A stretch of 64,000 nt of DNA from an uncultured Xanthomonas sp. (GTDB lineage Bacteria > Pseudomonadota > Gammaproteobacteria > Xanthomonadales > Xanthomonadaceae), in the NCBI GenBank assembly GCA_943912265.1, contig CALTTS010000007.1, positions 1 to 64,000 of the forward strand, read 5' to 3'. The notes beneath the pieces are model-generated. The model saw only the letters and a program-made list of their open reading frames with translations. It made no database searches and was not told the DNA's origin. Shown here piece after piece: positions 26,677 to 34,555 of the stretch (within the stretch, counting starts at the first letter, position 1; every line of letters starts with the position of its first letter). The position numbers were made by a program, and so were the translations under genes.

Positions 26677-27657
26677 ATGCTGCCCGTCCTCGCGCTGGTG
26701 CCCGGCGAACCGGCCGGCATCGGGCCGGAGCTGTGCATCCGGCTGGTGCAGGCACCACGCGAGGACTGCCGGCTGGTCGCGTTCGCCGACCCGCACACGC
26801 TCCACGCCGCCGCGGCAGCCCTCGGGCTGCCGTTGCGCGTTCTCGGCCCCGACGACACCGCCCGCGCGCCGGGCGAGCTGCCGCTGGTTCCCGTGCCGAA
26901 TGCAGTGCCATCGGCGTTCGGCCGGCTCGATCCACGCAACGCCGGCGCGGTGATCGGCGCGCTGACCCGGGCCGCCGACGGCTGCCTGTCCGGCCGTTTC
27001 GCCGGCGTGGTCACCGGCCCGGTGCACAAGGCGGTGATCAACGACGGCGGCATCCCCTACACCGGCACCACCGAGCTGCTGGCCCGCCATGCCGGCGTCG
27101 AGGTGGTGATGATGCTGGCCAACGCCATCGTCCGCGTCGCCCTGGTCACCACCCACCTGCCGCTGCGCGCGGTGCCCGACGCGATCACTCCGCACGTGCT
27201 GCGCCACGCGGTGACCACCACCGCCACGACGCTGCGCCGCGACTTCGGCATCGCCGCGCCGCGCATCGCCGTGCTCGGCCTGAACCCGCATGCGGGCGAG
27301 GACGGCCACCTCGGCCGCGAGGAGCTGGACCTGATCATCCCGGTGCTGGATGCCTTGCGCGCCGAAGGCCACGACCTGGTCGGCCCGCTGCCGGCCGACA
27401 CCGCGTTCCTGCCGCAGAAGCTGGCCGGCTTCGACGCGGTGCTGGCGATGTACCACGACCAGGGCCTGCCGGTGCTCAAGTACAGCGGCTTCGAGCAGGC
27501 GGTGAACCTCACCCTCGGCCTGCCCTACCCGCGCGTGGCGGTCGACCACGGCACCGCGCTGGAGCTGGCCGGGCAAGGCGTGGCCGACCCGTCCAGCCTG
27601 TTCGCCGCGGTGCGCACCTGCGCGGCGATGGCCGCGCACCGTACACTTTCCGCATGA
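26677..27657 (+). CDS. pdxA: 4-hydroxythreonine-4-phosphate dehydrogenase
   Basis: It oxidises 4-phosphohydroxy-threonine in the DXP-dependent pyridoxal phosphate pathway. The 326-residue protein has the N-terminal PGEPAGIGPELC, VTGPVHKAVIN, TGTTELLA, LNPHAGEDG with metal-binding His, and the MYHDQGLPVLK motif with another metal His. The ATG at 26677, 7 bases after surA, gives the normal N-terminus. It overlaps rsmA by ATGA. Confidence 0.95.
   Translation: MLPVLALVPGEPAGIGPELCIRLVQAPREDCRLVAFADPHTLHAAAAALGLPLRVLGPDDTARAPGELPLVPVPNAVPSAFGRLDPRNAGAVIGALTRAADGCLSGRFAGVVTGPVHKAVINDGGIPYTGTTELLARHAGVEVVMMLANAIVRVALVTTHLPLRAVPDAITPHVLRHAVTTTATTLRRDFGIAAPRIAVLGLNPHAGEDGHLGREELDLIIPVLDALRAEGHDLVGPLPADTAFLPQKLAGFDAVLAMYHDQGLPVLKYSGFEQAVNLTLGLPYPRVAVDHGTALELAGQGVADPSSLFAAVRTCAAMAAHRTLSA
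27642..27647 (+). promoter_or_regulatory. Possible internal promoter -10 for rsmA (leaderless)
   Basis: TACACT ends 6 bases before the rsmA ATG, inside the pdxA 3' end. If used, transcription would start at or next to the A of the ATG, giving a leaderless mRNA. An almost identical element precedes the small ORF before apaH at 28495. Confidence 0.35.
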
Positions 27658-28484
27658 ATCCGCAGAATTCCGCCACCGGCCCGGGCTTCGTGCTGCCGGC
27701 CAAGAAGGCGCTCGGCCAGCACTTCCTGCACGAGCGCGCCTACATCGACCGCATCGTGCAGGCGGTGAACCCGCAGCCCGGCGACCGGCTGGTCGAGATC
27801 GGCCCCGGCCAGGGCGCGATCACCTTCCCGCTGCTGCGCCGCCACGGCGCGCTGACCGTGATCGAGTTCGACCGCGACCTGATCGCGCCGCTGGGCGACG
27901 CGGCCGCGCCGGTCGGGCAGCTGGAGATCATTCACCGCGACGTGCTGTCGGTGGACTTCGGCGCGTTGCGCGGCACCGGCACGCCGCTGCGGCTGGTCGG
28001 CAACCTGCCCTACAACATCTCCTCGCCGATCCTGTTCCATGCGCTCGACCATGCCGGCGCCATCGCCGACATGCACTTCATGCTGCAGAAGGAAGTGGTG
28101 GACCGCATGGCCGCCGGCCCCGGCAGCAAGGTCTACGGGCGGCTGGGCGTGATGCTGCAGGCCTACTGCACGGTGACGCCGCTGTTCGTGGTGCCACCGG
28201 GCGCGTTCAGTCCGCCGCCGAAGGTGGATTCGGCGGTGGTGCGGCTGGTACCGCTGCCCCCGGAACGGGTGGCCGTGCGCGACCACGCGCGCTTCGCCGC
28301 GATCGTCCGCGACGCCTTCGGCCAGCGCCGCAAGACCCTGCGCAACGCCCTGTCCAAGCAGTGCGATGCCGCCCTGTTCGCGGCCGCCGGCATCGACCCG
28401 GGGCTGCGCGCCGAACAGCTCGGCGTGGCCGATTTCATCCGCCTCGCCAACCTCCCGTTCAGCGACGGCGACGCTGCCCGCTGA
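27654..28484 (+). CDS. rsmA: 16S rRNA dimethyladenosine transferase RsmA (KsgA)
   Basis: It dimethylates A1518 and A1519 of 16S rRNA late in 30S assembly, using SAM. The 276 residues contain the N-terminal KKALGQHFL, the SAM motif LVEIGPGQGAIT, the catalytic NLPYNIS and the C-domain FGQRRKTLRNAL. It overlaps pdxA by ATGA. A TACACT element 6 bases upstream may give a second, leaderless transcript. Normally apaG follows; here it is absent. Confidence 0.96.
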   Translation: MNPQNSATGPGFVLPAKKALGQHFLHERAYIDRIVQAVNPQPGDRLVEIGPGQGAITFPLLRRHGALTVIEFDRDLIAPLGDAAAPVGQLEIIHRDVLSVDFGALRGTGTPLRLVGNLPYNISSPILFHALDHAGAIADMHFMLQKEVVDRMAAGPGSKVYGRLGVMLQAYCTVTPLFVVPPGAFSPPPKVDSAVVRLVPLPPERVAVRDHARFAAIVRDAFGQRRKTLRNALSKQCDAALFAAAGIDPGLRAEQLGVADFIRLANLPFSDGDAAR

Positions 28485-28494
28485 CGCTTTTGCA

Positions 28495-28500
28495 TACACT
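28495..28500 (+). promoter_or_regulatory. Possible promoter -10 before the small ORF/apaH
   Basis: TACACT 11 bases after the rsmA stop, with ATG starting 6 bases after its last base. The block TACACT-G-TCCGC-ATG-GA is nearly the same as the one before rsmA (one base in the spacer and one after ATG differ). It would give a leaderless small ORF. Confidence 0.4.
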
Positions 28501-28506
28501 GTCCGC

Positions 28507-28602
28507 ATGGACGCCGATCTTCTCCCCCGCGCGAACGATGCCGCGCGCATGCGCAGCGCAATGCCTTCAACGCCCCACGGAATTCCGGAGGCGGCGGCAT
28601 GA
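28507..28602 (+). CDS. 31-codon upstream ORF coupled to apaH (putative)
   Basis: An ATG at 28507 opens a 31-residue frame (begins MDADLLPRAND) whose TGA overlaps the apaH ATG as ATGA. It occupies the place of apaG in the operon but is far too short and unlike ApaG. The TACACT element directly upstream suggests it could be the first codon of a transcript. It may serve only to bring ribosomes to apaH. I have no homology evidence that the peptide itself is functional. Confidence 0.3.
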   Translation: MDADLLPRANDAARMRSAMPSTPHGIPEAAA

Positions 28603-29549
28603 GCGTGTGGGCCATCGGCGACCTGCAGGGCTGCCACGACGTCACCCAGCGCCTGCTGGAGAAGATCCGCTTCGATCCGGCGCAGGACACGCTTTGGTTC
28701 TGCGGCGACCTGGTCAACCGCGGCGGACAGTCGCTGGAAACCCTGCGCCTGGTGCATTCGCTGCGCGAACGCAGCGTGGTGGTGCTCGGCAACCACGACC
28801 TGTCGCTGCTGGCCGTCGGCGCGCGCAGCGAGGAGGAGCAGCGCAAGGTCAACCCGGACCTGCAGCGCGTGGTGCTGGCCGAGGACCGCGACGTGCTGCT
28901 GGACTGGCTGCGCATGCAGAAGCTGATGCACGTGGACCGCGGACTCGGCTGGGCGATGTTCCATGCCGGCCTCGCGCCGAAATGGACGCTCGAACAGGCC
29001 GAGAAATACGCGCGCGAAGTCGAGCAGCAGATGCACGGCAACGGCTACCGCAAGCTGCTGCGCAACATGTACGGCGACAAGCCGGCCTGGTCGCCGGGGC
29101 TGGCCGGGCACGACCGCTGGCGGGCGATCATCAACGTGTTCACGCGGATGCGCTACTGCACCCCGCGCGGGCGCATCGCCATGGAAGACAAGGGCGCGCC
29201 CGGCACCCAGGCGCAGGGCCTGTACCCGTGGTACGAAGTGCCCGGCCGGGTCGAGCGCGAGCTGAAGATCGTGTTCGGGCACTGGTCCACGCTGGGCCTG
29301 ACCATCACCCAGGGCGTGCACGGCATCGACACCGGCGCGGTCTGGGGCGGCAAGCTCACCGCGCTGCAGCTGGACAGCGAGGACCTGCGCGTGGTCCAGG
29401 TGCCGGGCCGCGACGTGCCGGCCACACCGCCCGCGCCGCGCCGTCCGCGTCCGGCTGCCGGCAAGGGCCGTGCGCCGAAGGGACGCGGCAGCCACGCCGG
29501 CAAGGCCGGCGGCGGCGAAACCCGGCTGCGCGCCGGCGACGCTAGCTGA
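28599..29549 (+). CDS. apaH: Diadenosine tetraphosphatase (symmetrical)
   Basis: It splits Ap4A and related dinucleotides, and in bacteria also removes Np4 caps from RNA 5' ends. The 316-residue metallophosphatase shows GDLQGC, FCGDLVNRG, LGNHDLSLL and the late FGHWSTLGL. The core ends near residue 270; a Pro/Arg/Lys/Gly-rich tail of about 42 residues follows, which E. coli ApaH lacks and which might bind RNA. The 3' end overlaps the convergent folA by 8 bases. Confidence 0.95.
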   Translation: MSVWAIGDLQGCHDVTQRLLEKIRFDPAQDTLWFCGDLVNRGGQSLETLRLVHSLRERSVVVLGNHDLSLLAVGARSEEEQRKVNPDLQRVVLAEDRDVLLDWLRMQKLMHVDRGLGWAMFHAGLAPKWTLEQAEKYAREVEQQMHGNGYRKLLRNMYGDKPAWSPGLAGHDRWRAIINVFTRMRYCTPRGRIAMEDKGAPGTQAQGLYPWYEVPGRVERELKIVFGHWSTLGLTITQGVHGIDTGAVWGGKLTALQLDSEDLRVVQVPGRDVPATPPAPRRPRPAAGKGRAPKGRGSHAGKAGGGETRLRAGDAS

Positions 29550-30066
29550 GCCCTGCGTCCGGTCCCGCGCCTCGCCGGCGCCGCAGTTCCGTGAAGCGGA
29601 AGGCGAACGGATGCCGTTCGTCGGCGGGATGTCCGGCGTGCGTCGTCACGTCCCATGCGCCGGGATCGAAAGCCGGGAAGAACGCATCGGCGTCCGTCAC
29701 CTCCGTATCCACTTCGGTCAGGTGCAGCACGTCGGCCAGCGGCAGCAGCAGCGCATAGACCTCGCCGCCGCCGATCACGCACAGTTCGGCGGCCGCTTCG
29801 GCGCGCGCGCGCGCGATGGCCGCCGCCGGCGAATCCACCGCGACCATGCCGGCGAACGGCACCTCGCCCGAGCGGGTCAGCACCAGGTTCAGCCGCCCCG
29901 GCAAGGCGCGACCGAGCGACTGCGCGGTTCGGCGCCCCATCAGTACCGGCTTGCCCAAGGTGAGCGCCTTGAAATGCTTCAGGTCGTCCGGCAGGTGCCA
30001 CGGCAGCGCATTGCCGCGGCCGATGGCGCGACGGCGGTCCAGCGCGGCGATCAGGCCGATTTCCAT
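29542..30066 (-). CDS. folA: Dihydrofolate reductase
   Basis: It reduces dihydrofolate to tetrahydrofolate with NADPH. The 174 residues include LIAALDRRRAIGRGNALPWHLPDDLKHF split over the first 35, GKPVLMGRRTAQSLGRALPGR, VIGGGEVYALLLP and LTEVDTEV, all DHFR landmarks. Near the C-terminus it is slightly longer than E. coli FolA (159). Its first 16 bases overlap the end of the upstream membrane-protein gene; thyA, which regenerates its substrate, lies just upstream of that. Confidence 0.94.
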   Translation of the reverse strand: MEIGLIAALDRRRAIGRGNALPWHLPDDLKHFKALTLGKPVLMGRRTAQSLGRALPGRLNLVLTRSGEVPFAGMVAVDSPAAAIARARAEAAAELCVIGGGEVYALLLPLADVLHLTEVDTEVTDADAFFPAFDPGAWDVTTHAGHPADERHPFAFRFTELRRRRGAGPDAGLS

Positions 30067-30593
30067 GCACCGTCTCCCGCGCGCTCGGGTGCGCATACCC
30101 GGGCGCCCAGCACGCGGCGCACGTCCTCGCGCGCCAGCCAGCGCCCGGGCAGGTACAGGCACCGGCCGCTGCGGCCTTCGACGTAGAGGAAGACGCCGTG
30201 CCCGGCGCGCACCGCCTGGCCGCGGATCGGCAGGCGCACGCCGCCCGTCTCCGCGTCGCCGGCACCGAACACCGGCTCGCCGTCGCGGGTTTCCAGCACC
30301 AGGTCGGGCATCGCCGGCAGGCCGCCCTGCGCGGCGCGCTTCCAGCGGCGGAATTCGAACACCGGCATCAACCACAGCAGGGCCGCCGCCAGCACCAGCA
30401 AGGCCACCGGCCCGGCCAGCAGCGGGCGCGCGGACGGCTGCCAGAGCAGGCTCGCCACGCCGGCCAGTGCCAGCAGCAGCGCGGCCAGCATCGGCCAGCG
30501 TTGCCGGCTGCGGTGCAGCAGCCATTGCAGGTAGTGCTCGCGCAGATAGGCCGCATCGCGCGGCAGACGCACCACGCCGGCCCCCGTGCTCAC
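30051..30593 (-). CDS. Unknown inner-membrane protein between thyA and folA
   Basis: A 180-residue protein with two adjacent TM helices (about 35-54 and 59-77) and a C-terminal soluble domain of about 90 residues (PDLVLETRDGEPVF ... GVFLYVEGRSGRCLYLPGRWLAREDVRRVLG). The topology and strand-rich domain resemble small YcxB-type membrane proteins, but I cannot claim the family. It overlaps thyA by 4 bases and folA by 16, so it is translated with both. No link to folate is evident. Confidence 0.6.
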   Translation of the reverse strand: MSTGAGVVRLPRDAAYLREHYLQWLLHRSRQRWPMLAALLLALAGVASLLWQPSARPLLAGPVALLVLAAALLWLMPVFEFRRWKRAAQGGLPAMPDLVLETRDGEPVFGAGDAETGGVRLPIRGQAVRAGHGVFLYVEGRSGRCLYLPGRWLAREDVRRVLGARVCAPERAGDGAWKSA

Positions 30594-31384
30594 ACCGCCA
30601 CCGGCGCCTTGATCGGCGGGTGCGGGTCGTAGCCCTCGATGGCGATGTCATCGAAACGGAAGTCGAACACGTCCTTCACCGCCGGGTCGAGCACGAGCCG
30701 GGGCAAGGCACGCGGCGCGCGCGAAAGCTGCTCGCGTGCCTGAACAAGATGGTTCGAATACAGATGCGCATCGCCGAGCGTGTGCACGAAATCGCCCACG
30801 CCCAAGCCCGTGGCCTGCGCCACCATGTGGGTCAGCAGCGCGTAGCTGGCGATGTTGAACGGCACGCCGAGGAAGATGTCGCCGCTGCGCTGGTAGAGCT
30901 GGCAGCTGAGCTTGCCGTCGGCCACGTAGAACTGGAAGAACGCGTGGCACGGCATCAACGCCATCTTCGGCAGGTCGGCCACGTTCCACGCGCTGACGAT
31001 CAAGCGGCGCGAATCCGGATTGCGCTTGATCTCCTCGACCACCCATTTGATCTGGTCGATCTCGCTGCCGTCGGCAGCCTGCCAGCGCCGCCACTGCTTG
31101 CCGTACACCGGGCCGAGCTCGCCGTCCGCATCGGCCCATTCGTCCCAGATGCTGACCTTGTTGTCCTTCAGGTAGGCGATGTTGGTCTCGCCCTTCAGGA
31201 ACCACAGCAGCTCGTGGACGATCGAGCGCAGGTGCAGCTTCTTGGTGGTGACCAGCGGGAAGCCTTCGTTCAGGTCGAAACGCATCTGCCAGCCGAACAC
31301 GCTGCGCGTGCCGGTGCCGGTGCGGTCGGACTTCCCGGCGCCGTGTTCGAGCACGTGGCGCAGCAGGTCGAGGTACTGCCTCAC
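30590..31384 (-). CDS. thyA: Thymidylate synthase
   Basis: It methylates dUMP to dTMP with methylene-THF, producing dihydrofolate for FolA. The 264 residues equal the E. coli length. Markers are DRTGTGTRSVFGWQMRFDL, YGKQWRRWQ, the catalytic Cys in LMPCHAFFQFYV, QRSGDIFLGVPFNIASYALL and the closing GYDPHPPIKAPVAV. The start is a GTG at 31384 overlapping the lgt stop (GTGA), as fits the QYLDLL N-terminus of the family. The lgt-thyA pairing is conserved in many Gammaproteobacteria. Confidence 0.96.
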   Translation of the reverse strand: MRQYLDLLRHVLEHGAGKSDRTGTGTRSVFGWQMRFDLNEGFPLVTTKKLHLRSIVHELLWFLKGETNIAYLKDNKVSIWDEWADADGELGPVYGKQWRRWQAADGSEIDQIKWVVEEIKRNPDSRRLIVSAWNVADLPKMALMPCHAFFQFYVADGKLSCQLYQRSGDIFLGVPFNIASYALLTHMVAQATGLGVGDFVHTLGDAHLYSNHLVQAREQLSRAPRALPRLVLDPAVKDVFDFRFDDIAIEGYDPHPPIKAPVAV

Positions 31385-32289
31385 TTCGCCGGCTCCGCGG
31401 CGGGCGGCAGCGGCTGCAGCACCGGCGCGCGCCGCGACAGCCACAGCAGGCACAGGCCCACGGCCACCAGCGGCAGGCTCAGGATCTGGCCGCGGGTCAG
31501 CCAGCCGAAGGCCACGTACGCGCCGTTGTCGGGCATGCGCACGAACTCGATGCAGAAGCGGAACACGCCGTACAGCAGCGCGAACAGCCCGGACACCGCG
31601 TAGCGGCGGCGCGGCTTGAGCGAGAAGCTCCACAGCACCGCGAACATCACCACGCCCTCCAGCAGCGCTTCGTACAGCTGCGAGGGATGGCGCGCGTAGC
31701 GGTCCAGCAGGCCGGCCGCGTACTGCTGCCGGATCTGCGCCGCGTCCATCAGCTGCTCCAGCGCCGGCTGCCCGGCGGGGATGTCCGACAGCGGCGCATG
31801 CGGGAAGACCACGCCCCAGCCGGCCTCGGTGAACTTGCCCCACAGCTCGCCGCCGACGAAGTTGCCGAGCCGGCCGAAACCCAGCCCCAGCGGCACCAGC
31901 GGGGCGACGAAATCCACCACGTCGAAGAAGTGCAGCCGCGCGCGGCGCGACCACCACAGCACCGCGACCAGCACGCCGAGCAGGCCGCCGTGGAAGCTCA
32001 TGCCGCCTTCCCACACCTTGAACAGCGACAGCGGATGCGCCACCAGCTCGGGGAACGCATAGAACAGCATGTAGCCGACCCGGCCGCCGATGACCACGCC
32101 GAGCATCGCGTAGAACAGCAGGTCGGAGAACCCGTTCAGGTCCACGCCCGGCAGGCGCCCGGCCAGCGTGCGCGAACGCCCGAGGAACCAGGCGGCGCCG
32201 AAGCCGAGCAGGTACATGATCCCGTACCAGTGGATCTGCAGCGGGCCGATGGACAGGGCGATCGGATCGATCTGGTGCAGGTAGGTCAT
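31381..32289 (-). CDS. lgt: Prolipoprotein diacylglyceryl transferase
   Basis: It attaches diacylglycerol from phosphatidylglycerol to the lipobox Cys of prelipoproteins in the inner membrane, the first step for LemA and the lipase lipoprotein of this window. The 302 residues hold seven hydrophobic spans, IGGRVGYMLFY, MSFHGGLLG, the signature GFGRLGNFVGGELWG and HPSQLYEALLEG. It overlaps thyA. The 80 bases upstream (32290-32369) contain no recognisable promoter. Confidence 0.96.
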   Translation of the reverse strand: MTYLHQIDPIALSIGPLQIHWYGIMYLLGFGAAWFLGRSRTLAGRLPGVDLNGFSDLLFYAMLGVVIGGRVGYMLFYAFPELVAHPLSLFKVWEGGMSFHGGLLGVLVAVLWWSRRARLHFFDVVDFVAPLVPLGLGFGRLGNFVGGELWGKFTEAGWGVVFPHAPLSDIPAGQPALEQLMDAAQIRQQYAAGLLDRYARHPSQLYEALLEGVVMFAVLWSFSLKPRRRYAVSGLFALLYGVFRFCIEFVRMPDNGAYVAFGWLTRGQILSLPLVAVGLCLLWLSRRAPVLQPLPPAAEPAK

Positions 32290-32369
32290 GCGCGGCCGGA
32301 CGGATGGAACGGACGCCTATTCTGCCGCATCGCGGCGCGTCCGGCCGCTGCCGCCACCGGACGGCGGCC

Positions 32370-32864
32370 TCAACCGAGCAGCACCGGCCGGTTCGGCAAT
32401 TCGTCCACGTCGGCTTCGCCGGGCGCACGCGGGAATTCGCGGGCGAGGATGTCCGAGATCGCGTCGACGGCGTCGACCACGGCCGTGGCGGCCCCGTCCC
32501 GCGCGATCCGCGCTTCCAGCCTGCGGCAGATCTGCGCCCACTCGCCGGCCGGCACATTGCGCAGGCCGCGGTCGGCGACGATCTCGATGCGGTGGTCGGC
32601 CAGCAGCAGGTACAGCAGCACACCGTTGTTGGCCTCGGTATCCCAGACCCGCAGCCGGGCGAAGGCCTCGGCCGCGCGCTCGCGCGCCTGCCGGCCGCGC
32701 AGCAGGGCCGCCAGCGGCAGTTCGGATTCGACCACGAACACGACCTCGCCGCGATGGCGGCGCTCGCCCGCGGCCACCGCGTCGGCAATCCGGCCCAGGT
32801 TCGCCTCCGGGAACATCCGCCTGGCGGACGGGGCGAACAGGTGCCGCAACCAGCGCATCGTCAT
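32370..32864 (-). CDS. TPM-domain protein, cytoplasmic-type partner
   Basis: A 164-residue protein with a TPM domain (named for TLP18.3/Psb32/MOLO-1) without signal peptide or C-terminal TM: FPEANLGRIADAVAAGE, HRGEVVFVVESELPL, FARLRVWDTEANNGVLLYLLLAD, IEIVADRGLRNV and a final RPVLLG. In LemA operons such proteins accompany a longer TPM membrane protein. It starts 13 bases after that gene. The biochemical role is unknown; photosystem TPM proteins act in membrane-protein repair, which is the only hint. Confidence 0.82.
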   Translation of the reverse strand: MTMRWLRHLFAPSARRMFPEANLGRIADAVAAGERRHRGEVVFVVESELPLAALLRGRQARERAAEAFARLRVWDTEANNGVLLYLLLADHRIEIVADRGLRNVPAGEWAQICRRLEARIARDGAATAVVDAVDAISDILAREFPRAPGEADVDELPNRPVLLG

Positions 32865-32877
32865 CGTTCCGTCCCCC

Positions 32878-33813
32878 TCACCAGCTGCCCGAGGCACCGC
32901 CGCCACCCGACGAACCGCCGCCGCCGGACCAGCCGCCGCCTCCGCCGAAACCGCCGCCACCGAATCCACCGCCGCCCCAGCCACCGCCTCCGCCCCAGCC
33001 TCCCCAGCCGCCGCGGTTGGCGAAGCTGCCGGCCGAGAGGCCGAGCAGGCCGTAGATCAGGCCGAAGAACGCGGCGATGGCGGCCACCGGCAGCAGCGCC
33101 GAGAACAGCCAGGCCACCGCGCCGGCCGCGCCGCCGGTGAGCAGGCTGCGCAGCAGCTTGGGCGCGCGGCCGAAGATGCCGCGCGCCATGCTGGCGGCGA
33201 TGAAGGCGGCGAACAGGGCGAACACCCAGTCCGGCGAACGGTCGCGCCCGCTGCCGCCGTTGTCGCTGACCGGAGCGGGCAGTTCCTCGCCGTCGATCAG
33301 CTTGACCAGCACCGCGGTGGCGTCGGCGATGCCGCCGGCGTAGTCGCCCTGGCGGAAATGCGGCACCAGGTATTCCTGGATCACGCGGTTGGCGATGGCA
33401 TCGGGAATCGCGCCTTCCAGGCCGTAGCCGGGCTGGATGCGCACGCGCCGGTCGTCCCTGGCCACCACCAGCAGCACGCCGTCGTCCACGCCCTTGCGCC
33501 CCAGCTTCCACTGGTCGTAGACGCGCTGGGTGTATTCCTCGATGGTTTCCGGCCGGGTGCTGGCCACGATCAGCACCTGCAGCTGGCTGCCCTTGCGCTG
33601 CCGCAGGTCCAGCGCCTGCTGCACCAGCTGCTGCTTCTGCGCGGCGTCCAGCGTGCCGGTGGCGTCGACCACCGGCGAATCGAGCGCGGGGATGGCGGCC
33701 AGCGATTGCGCCGACGCCCATGCCGGGCACAGCGCCAGCAGCAGCCACAGCACGACCGCCGCGGCCCGCGACGATGTCCCCGCGGGCCTGCCGCCGCGTT
33801 CGCCCATGCTCAT
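32878..33813 (-). CDS. TPM-domain membrane protein with Gly-rich tail (YgcG family)
   Basis: A 311-residue envelope protein: signal peptide to about residue 36, a periplasmic TPM domain (SPVVDATGTLDAAQKQQL, DDGVLLVVARDDRRVRIQPGYGLEGAIPD), hydrophobic helices about 196-212 and 229-260, and a Gly/Trp/Ser-rich tail after residue 265 ending GGGGASGSW. This is the usual YgcG layout. It is encoded with LemA and a shorter TPM protein; the trio is widespread, but its function is not established. Confidence 0.88.
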   Translation of the reverse strand: MSMGERGGRPAGTSSRAAAVVLWLLLALCPAWASAQSLAAIPALDSPVVDATGTLDAAQKQQLVQQALDLRQRKGSQLQVLIVASTRPETIEEYTQRVYDQWKLGRKGVDDGVLLVVARDDRRVRIQPGYGLEGAIPDAIANRVIQEYLVPHFRQGDYAGGIADATAVLVKLIDGEELPAPVSDNGGSGRDRSPDWVFALFAAFIAASMARGIFGRAPKLLRSLLTGGAAGAVAWLFSALLPVAAIAAFFGLIYGLLGLSAGSFANRGGWGGWGGGGGWGGGGFGGGGFGGGGGWSGGGGSSGGGGASGSW

Positions 33814-33849
33814 GGCCAGCCCCTTCCGCCGCGCCTCCGGCGGCCGCGG

Positions 33850-34467
33850 TCAGTTGGACGGTGCCGGCTGCTGCGCCGGCACCGGGCTGCCGAAGTCCAC
33901 CGTCGGCGCCTGCGAGACCTGGGCCTCGTTGGCGACGCTGAAGTTCGGCTTCTCCTTGGCGCCGGTGATCTTGGCGGTGATCACCTGCGGGAACTGGCGG
34001 ATGTAGGTGTTGTAGTCCTGCACCGACTGGATGTAGCGGCCGCGAGCCACGGTGATGCGGTTCTCGGTGCCTTCCAGCTGCGCCTGCAGGTCGCGGAAGG
34101 ACTGGTCGGCCTTCAACTGCGGATAGTTCTCGCTGACCACCATCAACCGTTGCAGGGCACCGCCCAGCTCACCCTGCGCCTGCTGGAACTGTGCCAGCGA
34201 TTGGGCGTCCTCGGCATTGACCTGGATCTGGCCCACCTTCGAGCGCGCCTCGGTCACCTGCGTGAGCACCTGCTGCTCGTGCTGGGCATAACCCTTGACG
34301 GTGTTGACCAGGTTGGGAATCAGGTCGTAACGACGCTGGTACTGGTTGAGCACCTCGGACCAGCCGGCTTTCACCGCTTCGTCCTTCTGCTGGATGGTGT
34401 TGTAACCGCAGCTGCTGAGCAGCCCTGCCAGCAACACGACGGTCATCAGGCGGATCAGCTTGGACAT
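33850..34467 (-). CDS. lemA: LemA family lipoprotein
   Basis: A 205-residue LemA protein. The N-terminal hydrophobic stretch ends in the lipobox LSSC (Cys20), so it is probably an inner-membrane lipoprotein. LemA motifs are clear: YNTIQQKDEAVKAGWSEVLNQYQRR at 22-46, the RYDLIPNLVNTVKGYA helix and ESKVG-like EARSKVGQI, then ENYPQLKADQSFRDLQ and NRITVARGRYIQSVQDYN. It forms long helices. It is the first gene of the LemA-TPM-TPM unit. The role is unknown. Confidence 0.9.
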   Translation of the reverse strand: MSKLIRLMTVVLLAGLLSSCGYNTIQQKDEAVKAGWSEVLNQYQRRYDLIPNLVNTVKGYAQHEQQVLTQVTEARSKVGQIQVNAEDAQSLAQFQQAQGELGGALQRLMVVSENYPQLKADQSFRDLQAQLEGTENRITVARGRYIQSVQDYNTYIRQFPQVITAKITGAKEKPNFSVANEAQVSQAPTVDFGSPVPAQQPAPSN

Positions 34468-34555
34468 GGCACCACTCCGTGGACTTGGCAAGGACGATGC
34501 CACGCATTGCAGCATCGCCCCGTGACGGACGCAAGCGCGCGCGTTCAGCCCGTCA

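Noticed and set aside
32900..33020. GC-rich triplet repeats as a possible repeat element
   Set aside because: They are codons of the Gly-rich tail of the TPM protein, a normal feature of YgcG-type proteins.
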